From Luteimonas colneyensis (GTDB taxonomy: Bacteria; Pseudomonadota; Gammaproteobacteria; Xanthomonadales; Xanthomonadaceae): a stretch of DNA of 50,010 bases. Below, one piece after another: positions 8,559-15,324 of this stretch. The stretch is from positions 1 to 50,010 of the forward strand of contig NZ_JACSQJ010000010.1 in the NCBI RefSeq assembly GCF_014836665.1. The letters are read 5' to 3'. Numbering within the stretch: position 1 is the first letter of the stretch; each line of letters starts with the position of its first letter. A program made the position numbers and the translations under genes. The notes under the pieces were generated by a model. It ran no database searches. It had not been told where the DNA came from and saw only the letters and a program-made list of their open reading frames with translations.

Positions 8559-9269
8559 ATGAAGTTGCGCCTGCTCGCTGCCGCCCTTGCGGCCACCACC
8601 CTGGTCGCCGGCACGGCCTCCGCCCAGGACACCACTTCCGAGAAGGGGAAGCTCAGCTACGCGATCGGTTACAACACCGGCGCCGAGCTCGCCGAGCTGA
8701 CCGAGCGCGGTGAGGCCGTCGACGTCAACACCGTCATCAAGGCGCTGCAGGACGCGTACGGCAAGAAGGAGCCGACCGTCCCGGTCGACCAGCTGCGCAC
8801 CGCGGTCGAGAACATGCAGAAGCGCCAGCAGGCCAAGATGGAGGCCGAGTTCCGCCAGCTCGCCGCCGCCAACAAGACCGCCAGCGACAGCTTCCTGGCC
8901 CAGAACAAGGCCAAGGCCGGCGTGCAGACGCTGCCCAGCGGCGTGCAGTACCGCGTGATCGAGACCGGCAACGGCGCCAAGCCGACCCAGGCCAGCGACG
9001 TGCAGCTGACCTACAAGGGCTCGCTGCCCGACGGCACCGTGCTGGTGGACACCAACCAGGTGCCGCAGGGCCAGACCCCGGGCCCGGTGTCGCTGAAGGT
9101 CAGCCAGGTCCCGCTCGAGGGCCTGCGCGAGGCGCTGCTGCAGATGCCGGCCGGCTCGCGCTGGGAAGTCGTGATGCCCGGCGACAAGGCCTACGGGTCC
9201 GACATCCGCGCCGGCCGCATGGCCAACCAGGCCGTCGTGTTCGACGTCAAGCTGGTCAGCGTCAAGTGA
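8559..9269 (+). CDS. FKBP-type peptidyl-prolyl cis-trans isomerase, exported
   Basis: The 236-residue product resembles the Mip/FkpA group. A signal peptide (about 1-22, ending TASAQ) is followed by a helical dimerisation domain (about 25-125, LSYAIGYNTGAEL) and a C-terminal FKBP domain (TLPSGVQYRVIETGNG through VVFDVKLVSV). It should act as a periplasmic folding catalyst and chaperone. GGAGAG lies eight bases before the ATG. Several FKBP-pocket positions appear to differ from human FKBP12, as is usual in this subgroup (LVDTNQVPQGQTPG replaces the common FDSS segment), so isomerase activity could be reduced. Confidence 0.9.
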   Translation: MKLRLLAAALAATTLVAGTASAQDTTSEKGKLSYAIGYNTGAELAELTERGEAVDVNTVIKALQDAYGKKEPTVPVDQLRTAVENMQKRQQAKMEAEFRQLAAANKTASDSFLAQNKAKAGVQTLPSGVQYRVIETGNGAKPTQASDVQLTYKGSLPDGTVLVDTNQVPQGQTPGPVSLKVSQVPLEGLREALLQMPAGSRWEVVMPGDKAYGSDIRAGRMANQAVVFDVKLVSVK

Positions 9270-9273
9270 CCAC

Positions 9274-9292
9274 GGGGCGCCGCCGGCGCCCC
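9274..9292 (+). other. GC-rich hairpin after the FKBP gene
   Basis: A perfect eight-base-pair stem (GGGGCGCC / GGCGCCCC) with a GCC loop begins four bases after the stop codon. There is no T-run, so it is more likely to protect the 3' end than to act as a terminator on its own. Confidence 0.45.
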
Positions 9293-9331
9293 AGCACTCC
9301 TGCGCGGTCCACGCCGCGCAACGCTCCACGG

Positions 9332-9360
9332 ACGCGCCGGCCTCGTGCCGGCGCGTTCGC
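9332..9360 (+). terminator. Possible terminator before the DUF1289 gene
   Basis: A ten-base-pair stem (ACGCGCCGGC and complement, loop CTCGT) is followed by TTCGCGTCT. The T-content is low but the stem is very stable. It lies 34 bases before the next ATG and probably separates the FKBP transcript from the DUF1289 operon. Confidence 0.5.
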
Positions 9361-9390
9361 GTCTGCAACCCGGAACGACCCGGAGGCGGG

Positions 9391-9579
9391 ATGAACACCG
9401 GAGTCCGCGCCGTGCAGAGCCCCTGCATCGGCGTCTGCACCCTCGATCCGGACGGCCTGTGCGACGGCTGCCTGCGCACCGGCGCCGAGATCGCCGGCTG
9501 GCTGGCGATGGACGACGCACAGCGCGAGGACCTGATGGAACGCGTGCTGCCCGCGCGCGAGGCGCAGCGCGGCCGCTGA
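9391..9579 (+). CDS. DUF1289 small four-cysteine protein
   Basis: This 62-residue protein matches the DUF1289 pattern: SPCIGVCTLD, then GLCDGCLRTGAEIAGW. Four cysteines in two C-X3-C / C-X2-C pairs suggest a zinc or other metal site. Function is unknown in the family; it is often found next to metabolic or redox genes. Its stop overlaps the start of the CoA pyrophosphatase gene by one base, so the two are co-translated. GGAGG lies upstream of the ATG. Confidence 0.85.
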   Translation: MNTGVRAVQSPCIGVCTLDPDGLCDGCLRTGAEIAGWLAMDDAQREDLMERVLPAREAQRGR

Positions 9580-10214
9580 TGGCGCCGGACCTGGCCGACG
9601 TCGCGCTGCAGGCCGCGCTGGAGCCACCGGACGCGGTGCCGGCGGGCCCGGCCTGGAACCTCGACGAACTGCGCGACATGCTGCCCGCGCGCGCGGCGCT
9701 GGCCGACGCGGCGGTGCTGGTGCCGCTGATGGACGACGGCGGCACCCGCGTGATCCTGACCCGCCGCCACGACGGCCTGCGCCACCACGGTGGCCAGGTG
9801 AGCTTCCCCGGCGGGCGCGTGGACCCGGGCGATGCCGGCCCGCTGGCCGCCGCGCTGCGCGAGGCCGAGGAGGAGATCGGCCTGCCGCGCCGCGCCGCCC
9901 GCGTGCTCGGCTATCTCGATCCGCTGGCCACGATTTCCGGCTTCCGCGTGCTGCCGGTGGTGGCGCGCGTGCCGGCGGGCTTCGTGCCGCGGCCGCAGCC
10001 GGGCGAAGTGGCGGAGGTCTTCAGCCTGCCGCTGTCGTGGCTGATGGCGCCCGAGAACCTGGATCGCATCGCGATCACCTTCGGCGGCCGCGAGCGCCAC
10101 GTCTTCGAGTACCAGCGCCACCAGGCCGCCCCCGACCAGCGGGTCTGGGGCGCGACCGCCTCGATCCTGTACAACCTGCGCCAGCGCCTGCTGGCCGCCG
10201 GAGGCCTGCCATGA
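9579..10214 (+). CDS. CoA pyrophosphatase, NUDIX family (NudL-like)
   Basis: This 211-residue protein is a NUDIX hydrolase of the CoA-specific subgroup. The subgroup motif ILTRRHDGLRHHGGQVSFPGG (59-79, key residues R62, R68, G72, F76-G79) precedes the NUDIX helix REAEEEIGL (94-102) with its metal-binding glutamates. Such enzymes split CoA and its oxidised or acylated forms into phosphopantetheine and ADP, cytoplasmically. It overlaps the DUF1289 gene (TGATG) and the sulfurtransferase gene (ATGA), so the three form a tight operon. About 45 N-terminal residues precede the NUDIX fold. Confidence 0.9.
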   Translation: MAPDLADVALQAALEPPDAVPAGPAWNLDELRDMLPARAALADAAVLVPLMDDGGTRVILTRRHDGLRHHGGQVSFPGGRVDPGDAGPLAAALREAEEEIGLPRRAARVLGYLDPLATISGFRVLPVVARVPAGFVPRPQPGEVAEVFSLPLSWLMAPENLDRIAITFGGRERHVFEYQRHQAAPDQRVWGATASILYNLRQRLLAAGGLP

Positions 10215-11077
10215 CCCGATCGACCGGATGGACCACCCTAGTCGCGCCCAGTGCGCTCGCGGCGGCGCTGGGCGATCCGCTGCTGGTGGTGCTGGACGCG
10301 CGCTTCTCGCTGGCCGATCCGTCTGCCGGCGAGGCCGCCTGGCGCGAAGCGCGCATCCCGGGCGCGCGTCATGTGCACCTGGATCGCGACCTGTCCGGTG
10401 CGCACGTGCCGGGCGCCGGCCGCCATCCGTGGCCGGACGCGACGGGCTTCGGGCGCATGCTCGCGGCCCGCGGCATCACGCCCGCGCACCAGGTCGTCGT
10501 CTACGACGCCGCCGACGGCGCGTTCGCGGCGCGCGCATGGTGCCTGCTGCGGCTGGCTGGACATGCGGATGTCGCGGTGCTCGACGGCGGCTTCGAGGGC
10601 TGGCGTTCGCTCGGGCTGCCGCTGGACGATGCCGCGCCGGTGCCGGAGGCCGCCGCTGTCGCACCGTATCCCGCGGACTGCGAGCGCGCGCGCCTGTTCG
10701 ATGCCGCGCGCGTGCGTGGGCACCTCGCGCAAGGCGGCCTGCTGCTCGACGCCCGCGCCGGGGAACGCTTCCGCGGTGACGTGGAGCCGATCGACGCCCG
10801 CGCCGGCCACGTGCCCGGCGCGGTGTCGCGGCCGTATGCCTGCAACCTCGCCGACGGCCGCTTCAAGCCGGCCGACGTGCTGGCCGGAGAGTTCGGGCCG
10901 CTGTTGGGCGAGGCGGGCGCGCCGGGCGCGGTGGTGATGTGTGGCTCCGGCGTGACCGCCTGCCACCACCTGCTGGCGATGGCCCACGCCGGGCTGGAGG
11001 GGGCCGGCCTGTACACCGGCTCGTGGAGCGGCTGGATCGAGGATCCTGCCCGCCCGGTGGTCACCGGGCCGGACTGA
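10211..11077 (+). CDS. sseA: 3-mercaptopyruvate sulfurtransferase (rhodanese family)
   Basis: The 288-residue product has two rhodanese domains. The N-terminal one is inactive-type (about 10-138, VVYDAADGAFAARAW, no catalytic Cys); the C-terminal one carries the active loop CGSGVTA with Cys244. That loop is the mercaptopyruvate type; thiosulfate sulfurtransferases usually have CRKGVT. The enzyme moves sulfur from 3-mercaptopyruvate to cyanide or thiol acceptors. Its ATG overlaps the stop of the CoA pyrophosphatase gene. Confidence 0.9.
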   Translation: MTRSTGWTTLVAPSALAAALGDPLLVVLDARFSLADPSAGEAAWREARIPGARHVHLDRDLSGAHVPGAGRHPWPDATGFGRMLAARGITPAHQVVVYDAADGAFAARAWCLLRLAGHADVAVLDGGFEGWRSLGLPLDDAAPVPEAAAVAPYPADCERARLFDAARVRGHLAQGGLLLDARAGERFRGDVEPIDARAGHVPGAVSRPYACNLADGRFKPADVLAGEFGPLLGEAGAPGAVVMCGSGVTACHHLLAMAHAGLEGAGLYTGSWSGWIEDPARPVVTGPD

Positions 11078-11094
11078 GTACCGCCGCGCAGCCC

Positions 11095-11113
11095 GCTGCC
11101 GGCTGCTGGCAGC
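11095..11113. terminator. Hairpin between convergent sseA and isomerase genes
   Basis: GCTGCC and GGCAGC form a six-base-pair stem with a seven-base loop in the 40-base gap between the two convergent stop codons. No clear T-run exists on either strand. It could serve as a weak shared terminator. Confidence 0.3.
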
Positions 11114-11117
11114 GCGC

Positions 11118-11873
11118 CTACTTGCCCAGGCGCGCCACCAGCGCGCGCAGACCGGCCTGGGTATCGGGATCGTTCCAGGCGTCGACGAAGGTGTCGATGT
11201 CGATGTTCGCGGGGTCCAGCGCGGCGCGCAGGTCGGCGCGTGCGATGGCGCGCGTGCGCAGCACCGGTGCGGAGGGCAGGGCGAGCAGGGCGTCCAGCCA
11301 CGCGATCGCGCGCGCGACGACGTCATCGGGCGCGGCGAGTTCGTCGACCAGGCCGATGTCGAGCGCGCGCGCGCTGTCGACCAGTTCGCCCGTCACCAGC
11401 AGCAGCCCGGCGCGATGGCCGCCCACCGCGCGCCGCATCAGGTGCTGGATGCCGTCGGGCGCGACCAGGCCCACCTGGGTTTCGTTGAGGCCGATGCGGA
11501 ACGGCCCGTCGGCCATCACCCGGTAGTCGCAGCACAGCGCGAGCACGCAGCCGCCGGCCGGCGAGTGGCCGGTGATCGCCGCGACCACGGGCACCGGCGA
11601 GGCCGCGATCGCGCGCGCGGCATCGAGGAATGCGGTCCAGGCCGCGCCCACCGCCTCGCGCGACTCCAGCGTCAGCAGGTGCGGCACGTCGAGGCCGGCC
11701 GAGAACACCTTTCCGCCGGACAGCACGATGCCCCTGGCACCCGACGCCACCGCCGCCTCCACCGCCTCCGCGATGCCCGCGCACAGCGCAGGGTCGAGGG
11801 CGTTGACCGGCGGACGCGCGAGTCGCAGCTCGCGGATGGCGCCGTGTTCGATCGTCTCGATGGATGCGGTCAT
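11118..11873 (-). CDS. Delta3,Delta2-enoyl-CoA isomerase-like crotonase (ECI1 type)
   Basis: This 251-residue crotonase lacks the first hydratase glutamate: the position in AGGCVLALCCDYR is Val110. The second acid is kept as Glu131 in IGLNETQVGLVAP. The blocks GHSPAGGCVLALCCDYRVMAD and IGLNETQVGLVAPDG closely resemble mitochondrial enoyl-CoA isomerase 1, which works with that single glutamate. The likely role is moving double bonds of unsaturated acyl-CoA for beta-oxidation. The start at MTASIETIEHG was chosen because it fits the family; the frame is open further upstream only because of GC bias. The copper chaperone gene diverges 42 bases away. Confidence 0.85.
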   Translation of the reverse strand: MTASIETIEHGAIRELRLARPPVNALDPALCAGIAEAVEAAVASGARGIVLSGGKVFSAGLDVPHLLTLESREAVGAAWTAFLDAARAIAASPVPVVAAITGHSPAGGCVLALCCDYRVMADGPFRIGLNETQVGLVAPDGIQHLMRRAVGGHRAGLLLVTGELVDSARALDIGLVDELAAPDDVVARAIAWLDALLALPSAPVLRTRAIARADLRAALDPANIDIDTFVDAWNDPDTQAGLRALVARLGK

Positions 11874-11915
11874 GCGTTTGCCGGGGGCCGTGGTGTGGGT
11901 GGCTATCATAGGCGC

Positions 11916-12398
11916 ATGCACGAGACCGCCCGCTTCCTGCCCGCCGCCTTCCTGACGCTGCTGCTCCTGGCCCCCGTATCGCAGGCAGCTGCGTCCGGTC
12001 CCGCGGGCGCCGACGCCGACGCCGGCTGCGTGCCCCACATCGCCGAAGGCTGGCTGCGCGCGCCGCCGATGCCGATGCCGATGATGGCCGGCTTCGCGCG
12101 GGTGGTGAATCCGTGCGCGGGCGAGGTCGTGGTGACCGGCGCGCGCAGCGATGCGTTCGCCGCGGTGGAGCTGCACGAGACCCGTGTGGTCGACGGCGTC
12201 AGCCGCATGCGCGCGGTGGCCACGCTGCCCGTGGCCGCGGGCGGTGAAGCCGTGCTGCGCCCTGGCGGCCTGCATCTCATGCTGATGCGCCCGGTCTCGC
12301 CGCTGGCGGAGGGCGACGTGGTGCGCGTCGAACTGGTGCTGGCCGACGGCCGCGGCATCGCAGCCGATTTCCCGGTGCGCGCACCGGCGGCGCGCTGA
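11916..12398 (+). CDS. Periplasmic copper chaperone, PCu(A)C family
   Basis: The 160-residue product has a signal peptide (about 1-25) and the full copper-binding pattern H-X10-M-X21-H-X-M: His87, Met98, His120 and Met122. Proteins of this family hold Cu(I) in the periplasm and deliver it for cytochrome oxidase CuA/CuB assembly. The upstream PMPMPMMAGF stretch adds further methionines, and two cysteines (C38, C67) could form a disulfide. It appears to be a single-gene unit; the usual partner (Sco) is not next to it. Confidence 0.92.
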   Translation: MHETARFLPAAFLTLLLLAPVSQAAASGPAGADADAGCVPHIAEGWLRAPPMPMPMMAGFARVVNPCAGEVVVTGARSDAFAAVELHETRVVDGVSRMRAVATLPVAAGGEAVLRPGGLHLMLMRPVSPLAEGDVVRVELVLADGRGIAADFPVRAPAAR

Positions 12399-12435
12399 CC
12401 GCTGCCCGGCACCGCGCTGGCGACGGGCGGCGCAC

Positions 12436-12453
12436 TGTTTCATCGATGAAACA
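12436..12453. promoter_or_regulatory. Palindromic upstream activator site (enhancer candidate)
   Basis: TGTTTCATCGATGAAACA is a perfect 18-bp palindrome about 240 bases upstream of the -24/-12 promoter, a usual distance for binding of a Fis-type sigma-54 activator. A second site at 12559-12576 keeps the left half exactly (TGTTTCA) and four of seven right-half bases after the same four-base spacer. The probable binder is the activator encoded at the end of the operon; this is inference. Confidence 0.6.
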
Positions 12454-12558
12454 TCCGCCGGCGACTGTGCCGGCATGCGGTTCCGCGCGCCGGAGCGCGG
12501 CTCGCGTGCCTGCTGGCGGGCATTCCGGCGCGTGGCTGGATGCTTCGTCGCGCAGGCC

Positions 12559-12576
12559 TGTTTCAGCACTGCGACG
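12559..12576. promoter_or_regulatory. Second, imperfect activator site
   Basis: TGTTTCA, a four-base spacer, then TGCGACG, which matches the right half TGAAACA at T, G, A and C. It lies about 115 bases upstream of the sigma-54 promoter. It may be a low-affinity copy of the palindrome at 12436-12453. Confidence 0.35.
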
Positions 12577-12681
12577 TTTTCCCGCCCGCATCGCCGCGCG
12601 GACGGTCGACATCCCGATGCCCGCCCGGGCCGCCGCTTGAAAACATCGGTGGATCAATGGCTTGCACGCGTCCCGGCGGGC

Positions 12682-12698
12682 TGGCACCAAACCTGCGT
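12682..12698 (+). promoter_or_regulatory. Sigma-54 (-24/-12) promoter
   Basis: TGGCAC at 12682-12687 and CTGCGT at 12693-12698 have the GG and GC dinucleotides at exactly the required ten-base spacing (GG 12683-12684, GC 12695-12696). The -12 block differs from consensus TTGCW at its first T and at its last base. Transcription would begin near 12708, about 64 bases before the first gene. A linked sigma-54 activator gene supports the call. Confidence 0.75.
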
Positions 12699-12771
12699 AA
12701 TCGTCCTGGCTACGGCCTGCAGCCCCCCTTCCCCCCGCAGGCCGGCGCGACTATCCCCCAGGAGAACGACG

Positions 12772-13692
12772 ATGCGCATCCGCAAGAGCATGTTGGCCGC
12801 CGCCGTGGTACTTGGCATGGGCCTGTCCGCCCAGGCATGGGCCCAGGACAATACCCAGAACGAGCGCGGCGCAGGCGACAACAACGCGAGCAATACCGAA
12901 GACAACAGCAGCGGCGACGCCCGCGACAACGCCGGCCTCGCCGACGCGTCCGGTGCCTCGGCCGCGTCCGCCAACAACGGCAGCGCCGCCAGCACGAGCA
13001 TCGCCAGCTCGTTCAACACCAGCACCGCCGTGGCGACCACCAGCCTCAGCGCCTCGGTCTCCGGCAACGGCGTGCAGGTGATGGGCAACATCGCCACCAA
13101 CAACGGCAGCGCCGACGGCGGCGCGGGCGGCGCGGCCCTGGGTGGCCTGGCGCTCGGCGCCGGCGGTTCGGGCGGCGATGGTGGCGACGGTGGCGACGCC
13201 GGCGCGGCCAGCCAGCGCGATGGCGACGCCGCGGCGTCCGGATGGGCCGGGACGCAGGGGGCCTCGTCGGCCGGTTCCTCGGCCAGGGCAGCTGCCGATG
13301 GCGACGTCGGCGATGGCGACCTGGGCTGGGCGGATTCCGACGCCACGGCCACTGCGGGCGACGCCACGGCGTCGGCCGACGGAACGACCAGCGGTGGCGA
13401 CACCGCGGCGGACAACTCCGGCGGCAGCGGCGACGCCACGGCCACGGCCGGTCGCGGTGGTTATGGTGGCCGCGGCGGCGACGGCGCCGCGTCGGGCGGT
13501 GCGGCGACGGGTGGTGCGGGCGGGGCCGGCGGATCCAGCTGGGCCCACGGCGGCGCCTTCGACATGTCGAACTCGATGGACGGCTCGGCCAACGCGGCCG
13601 CCGGCATCATGGTGCTGGCGCAGAACAGCGGTGCGACCTCGCTCATCCAGCAGGGCGTGACCGTGCAGGCCAACCTCAACGTCGGTCCCTGA
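12772..13692 (+). CDS. Secreted Gly/Ala/Ser/Asp-rich protein, candidate fibre subunit of a Fap-like system
   Basis: The 306-residue product has a clear signal peptide (1-24, cut after AWA). Residues 25-115 are Asn/Ser/Ala-rich and end with SLSASVSGNGVQVMGNIATN. Residues 116-260 are low-complexity Gly/Ala/Asp repeats (GGDGGDGGDAG, GDATATAG). The last 30 residues carry the segment AAAGIMVLAQNSGATSLIQQ (276-294 and on), which recurs in the next small protein. No cysteine is present, so it lacks the CxxC end of Pseudomonas FapB/FapC. Its place as first gene of the sigma-54 operon, with a strong ribosome site, suits an abundant exported structural protein. Amyloid formation is inference. Confidence 0.65.
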   Translation: MRIRKSMLAAAVVLGMGLSAQAWAQDNTQNERGAGDNNASNTEDNSSGDARDNAGLADASGASAASANNGSAASTSIASSFNTSTAVATTSLSASVSGNGVQVMGNIATNNGSADGGAGGAALGGLALGAGGSGGDGGDGGDAGAASQRDGDAAASGWAGTQGASSAGSSARAAADGDVGDGDLGWADSDATATAGDATASADGTTSGGDTAADNSGGSGDATATAGRGGYGGRGGDGAASGGAATGGAGGAGGSSWAHGGAFDMSNSMDGSANAAAGIMVLAQNSGATSLIQQGVTVQANLNVGP

Positions 13693-13711
13693 GGGGTCCG
13701 GGAACAGGCGC

Positions 13712-13735
13712 GCGCCGCGGCTCCGCCCGCGGCGC
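13712..13735 (+). other. Intra-operon hairpin after the candidate subunit gene
   Basis: A perfect nine-base-pair stem (GCGCCGCGG / CCGCGGCGC, six-base loop) lies in the 63-base gap between the first and second gene. There is no T-run. It could stabilise the upstream message so that the first product is made in excess, as is common for fibre subunits. Confidence 0.45.
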
Positions 13736-13755
13736 ATCGCCAGGGAGGGAGCGCC

Positions 13756-14097
13756 ATGCCTGTCATCGTGATCCCGGTCATCGCCGGCGTGCTCGCGCTG
13801 GCATCGCCACCGGGCGAACCCGCGCCGGTCGAGGGCTTCGGCCAGGCACTCGCCGGGCCGGCGCTCGAAGCCATGCGCGGGGGCGAGTCGGTGGACACGG
13901 TCATCGTGGACGTCGACAACACCGGCAACGTCGACGGCAACAGCGCCGTCGGCACGGTCGGTGGACCCAATACCGTCACCGGGGGTGCCTTCGGCAACGC
14001 CGCGGGCATCAATACCGTGATCCAGAACAGCGGTGCCAACGTCCTGATCCAGAACGGCACCGCGGTGAACGTGCGGTTCGGCGGGGGCGGTCCGTGA
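13756..14097 (+). CDS. Small protein with double-glycine leader and QNSG motif, Fap-like locus
   Basis: The product has 113 residues. Residues 1-17 are hydrophobic but have no Lys/Arg, so it is an atypical signal. At 32-43 lies LAGPALEAMRGG, which fits a double-glycine processing site (L-12, L-7, M-4, G-2, G-1). The mature part would start at Glu44 and contains VDVDNTGNVDGNSAVGTVGG and the end motif AAGINTVIQNSGANVLIQNG (82-101), also found in the first gene product. Repeated Asn, Gln, Val and Gly suit a beta-rich fibre or nucleator. GGAGGGAG precedes the ATG. The gene overlaps the C39 peptidase gene (GTGA). Confidence 0.65.
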   Translation: MPVIVIPVIAGVLALASPPGEPAPVEGFGQALAGPALEAMRGGESVDTVIVDVDNTGNVDGNSAVGTVGGPNTVTGGAFGNAAGINTVIQNSGANVLIQNGTAVNVRFGGGGP

Positions 14098-14804
14098 CCC
14101 AGCGCCGCGCCGCGGCATGGACGTCGCTGCTGGCCGCCTGCCTGGCATGGCGGGCGGCCGCGCCGGACGCGGCGCATGCCTCCACGGCCGAGGTGCGCGT
14201 ACCGCACGGCGGCAGCTATGCGGTGCCGGTGACCAGCCTGAAGGCCGCGCGCTACCGCACCACCGTGCCGCAGCAGCACGACTTCAGCTGCGGCTCGGCC
14301 GCGGTGGCGACGCTGCTGACCTTCCAGTACGGGCATCCGGTCGGAGAGGCCGAGGTGTTCCGCCACATGTACGCGCGCGGCGACCAGGCGCGGATCCGGC
14401 GCGAGGGCTTCTCGCTGCTGGACATGCGCGCCTACCTCGAGGCGCAGGGCTATTCCGCGGACGGCTTCGAGGTGCCGCTCGACCGCCTGCTCGAGGAAGG
14501 CCTCCCGGCGATCGTGTTGCTCAACGACCGCGGCTACCGCCACTTCGTGGTGGTCAAGGGCATGCGCGCCGGGCGTGTGCTGGTCGGGGATCCGGCGCGC
14601 GGCACGCGCCTGCTGCCCCGGCGCCAGTTCGACCGCCTGTGGGACAACCGCGTGCTGTTCGTGGTCCACAACCGCCGCGAGCTCGCGGCCTTCAATGATC
14701 CGCGCGACTGGCGGCTGGCGCCGCTGGCGCCGCTGGCCGATGCCATCCAGCGGCAGGGGCTGCAGGACGTGGTCCTGGGCCGGCGCGGACCCGGGGACAT
14801 CTGA
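14094..14804 (+). CDS. Periplasmic C39-family cysteine peptidase (FapD-like)
   Basis: The 236-residue product has a signal peptide (about 1-30) and a single papain-like C39 domain. The active Cys66 lies in QHDFSCGSAAVATLL; His150 in GYRHFVVVKG and Asp166 in VGDPARG complete the triad. C39 peptidases cut after double-glycine leaders. Here there is no fused ABC exporter, which is the FapD arrangement of Pseudomonas functional amyloid operons. Possible substrates are the two neighbours with MRGG sites. The GTG start overlaps the previous stop codon; the upstream open frame is not coding. Confidence 0.88.
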   Translation: MTQRRAAAWTSLLAACLAWRAAAPDAAHASTAEVRVPHGGSYAVPVTSLKAARYRTTVPQQHDFSCGSAAVATLLTFQYGHPVGEAEVFRHMYARGDQARIRREGFSLLDMRAYLEAQGYSADGFEVPLDRLLEEGLPAIVLLNDRGYRHFVVVKGMRAGRVLVGDPARGTRLLPRRQFDRLWDNRVLFVVHNRRELAAFNDPRDWRLAPLAPLADAIQRQGLQDVVLGRRGPGDI

Positions 14805-14805
14805 C

Positions 14806-15324
14806 GTGAAGACTCCCGAGGCAAGGCGCATGGGATGGCAGCTGCTGGTGACGCTGCTGCTGGCGATGGCGGCCGTGGGCTGGTCGTCGCCATCGGGCGC
14901 GGCCGAACCGGCGCTGCCCGCGGGCTGGACGGCGATCGCGCCGGAGCGGCTGGACGCGATGCGAGGCGGATACGCGTTGCCGTCGGGCCTGGTGGTGTCG
15001 TTCGGCTTCGAACGCCAGGCCTGGGTGAACGGCGAGCTGGTGTCCGCGGTCCGCGTCGACATCCCCGACGTCGAGCGCATGAGCGAGGCGCAGGCCCGCG
15101 AGCTCGCGCTGTTGCAGCAGGGGCAGCTGGTGCAGGTCGGCCCCGGCAATGTGCATGCGGCGACGGGTGGCGCCGGGCTGGTGATCCAGAACAGCCTGGA
15201 TGGTGCGAGGATCAACGTCCAGACCACGGTCGATGCCGGCAGCAGCGCACTGGGGCTGCTGCAGGCGATGAATTTCAGCGACGCCCTCGGCCGCGCCGGC
15301 CTTGGTCCGGCGGGTTCGCCGTGA
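14806..15324 (+). CDS. Small secreted protein with double-glycine leader, FapE position
   Basis: The 172-residue product starts at a GTG directly behind the peptidase stop. That start gives a normal signal peptide (MKTPEARR, then a hydrophobic run to about residue 33); the ATG at 14830 would lose the positive charges. APERLDAMRGG (45-55) matches the double-glycine pattern (I-12, L-7, M-4, GG). After it come a beta-like segment (YALPSGLVVSFGFERQAWVN), a Gln-rich helix and GAGLVIQNSLDGARINVQTT (123-141), a weaker form of the QNSG motif. Its place between peptidase and porin is that of fapE. Function is inferred from position only. Confidence 0.65.
   Translation: MKTPEARRMGWQLLVTLLLAMAAVGWSSPSGAAEPALPAGWTAIAPERLDAMRGGYALPSGLVVSFGFERQAWVNGELVSAVRVDIPDVERMSEAQARELALLQQGQLVQVGPGNVHAATGGAGLVIQNSLDGARINVQTTVDAGSSALGLLQAMNFSDALGRAGLGPAGSP

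Larger units (their letters stand above)
12399..12771. other. 373-base control region of the Fap-like operon
   Basis: This gap has no convincing gene. It holds an 18-bp palindrome, a second partial copy of it, a sigma-54 promoter and the ribosome site (CAGGAG) of the following gene. Local base composition is less GC-rich than the flanking genes. Confidence 0.7.

Noticed and set aside
13756..15324. Bacteriocin cluster with C39 peptidase and double-glycine peptides
   Set aside because: There is no ABC exporter or immunity gene, the peptidase has its own signal peptide, and a FapF-like porin follows. The double-glycine sites are better explained as processing sites within a Fap-like system.
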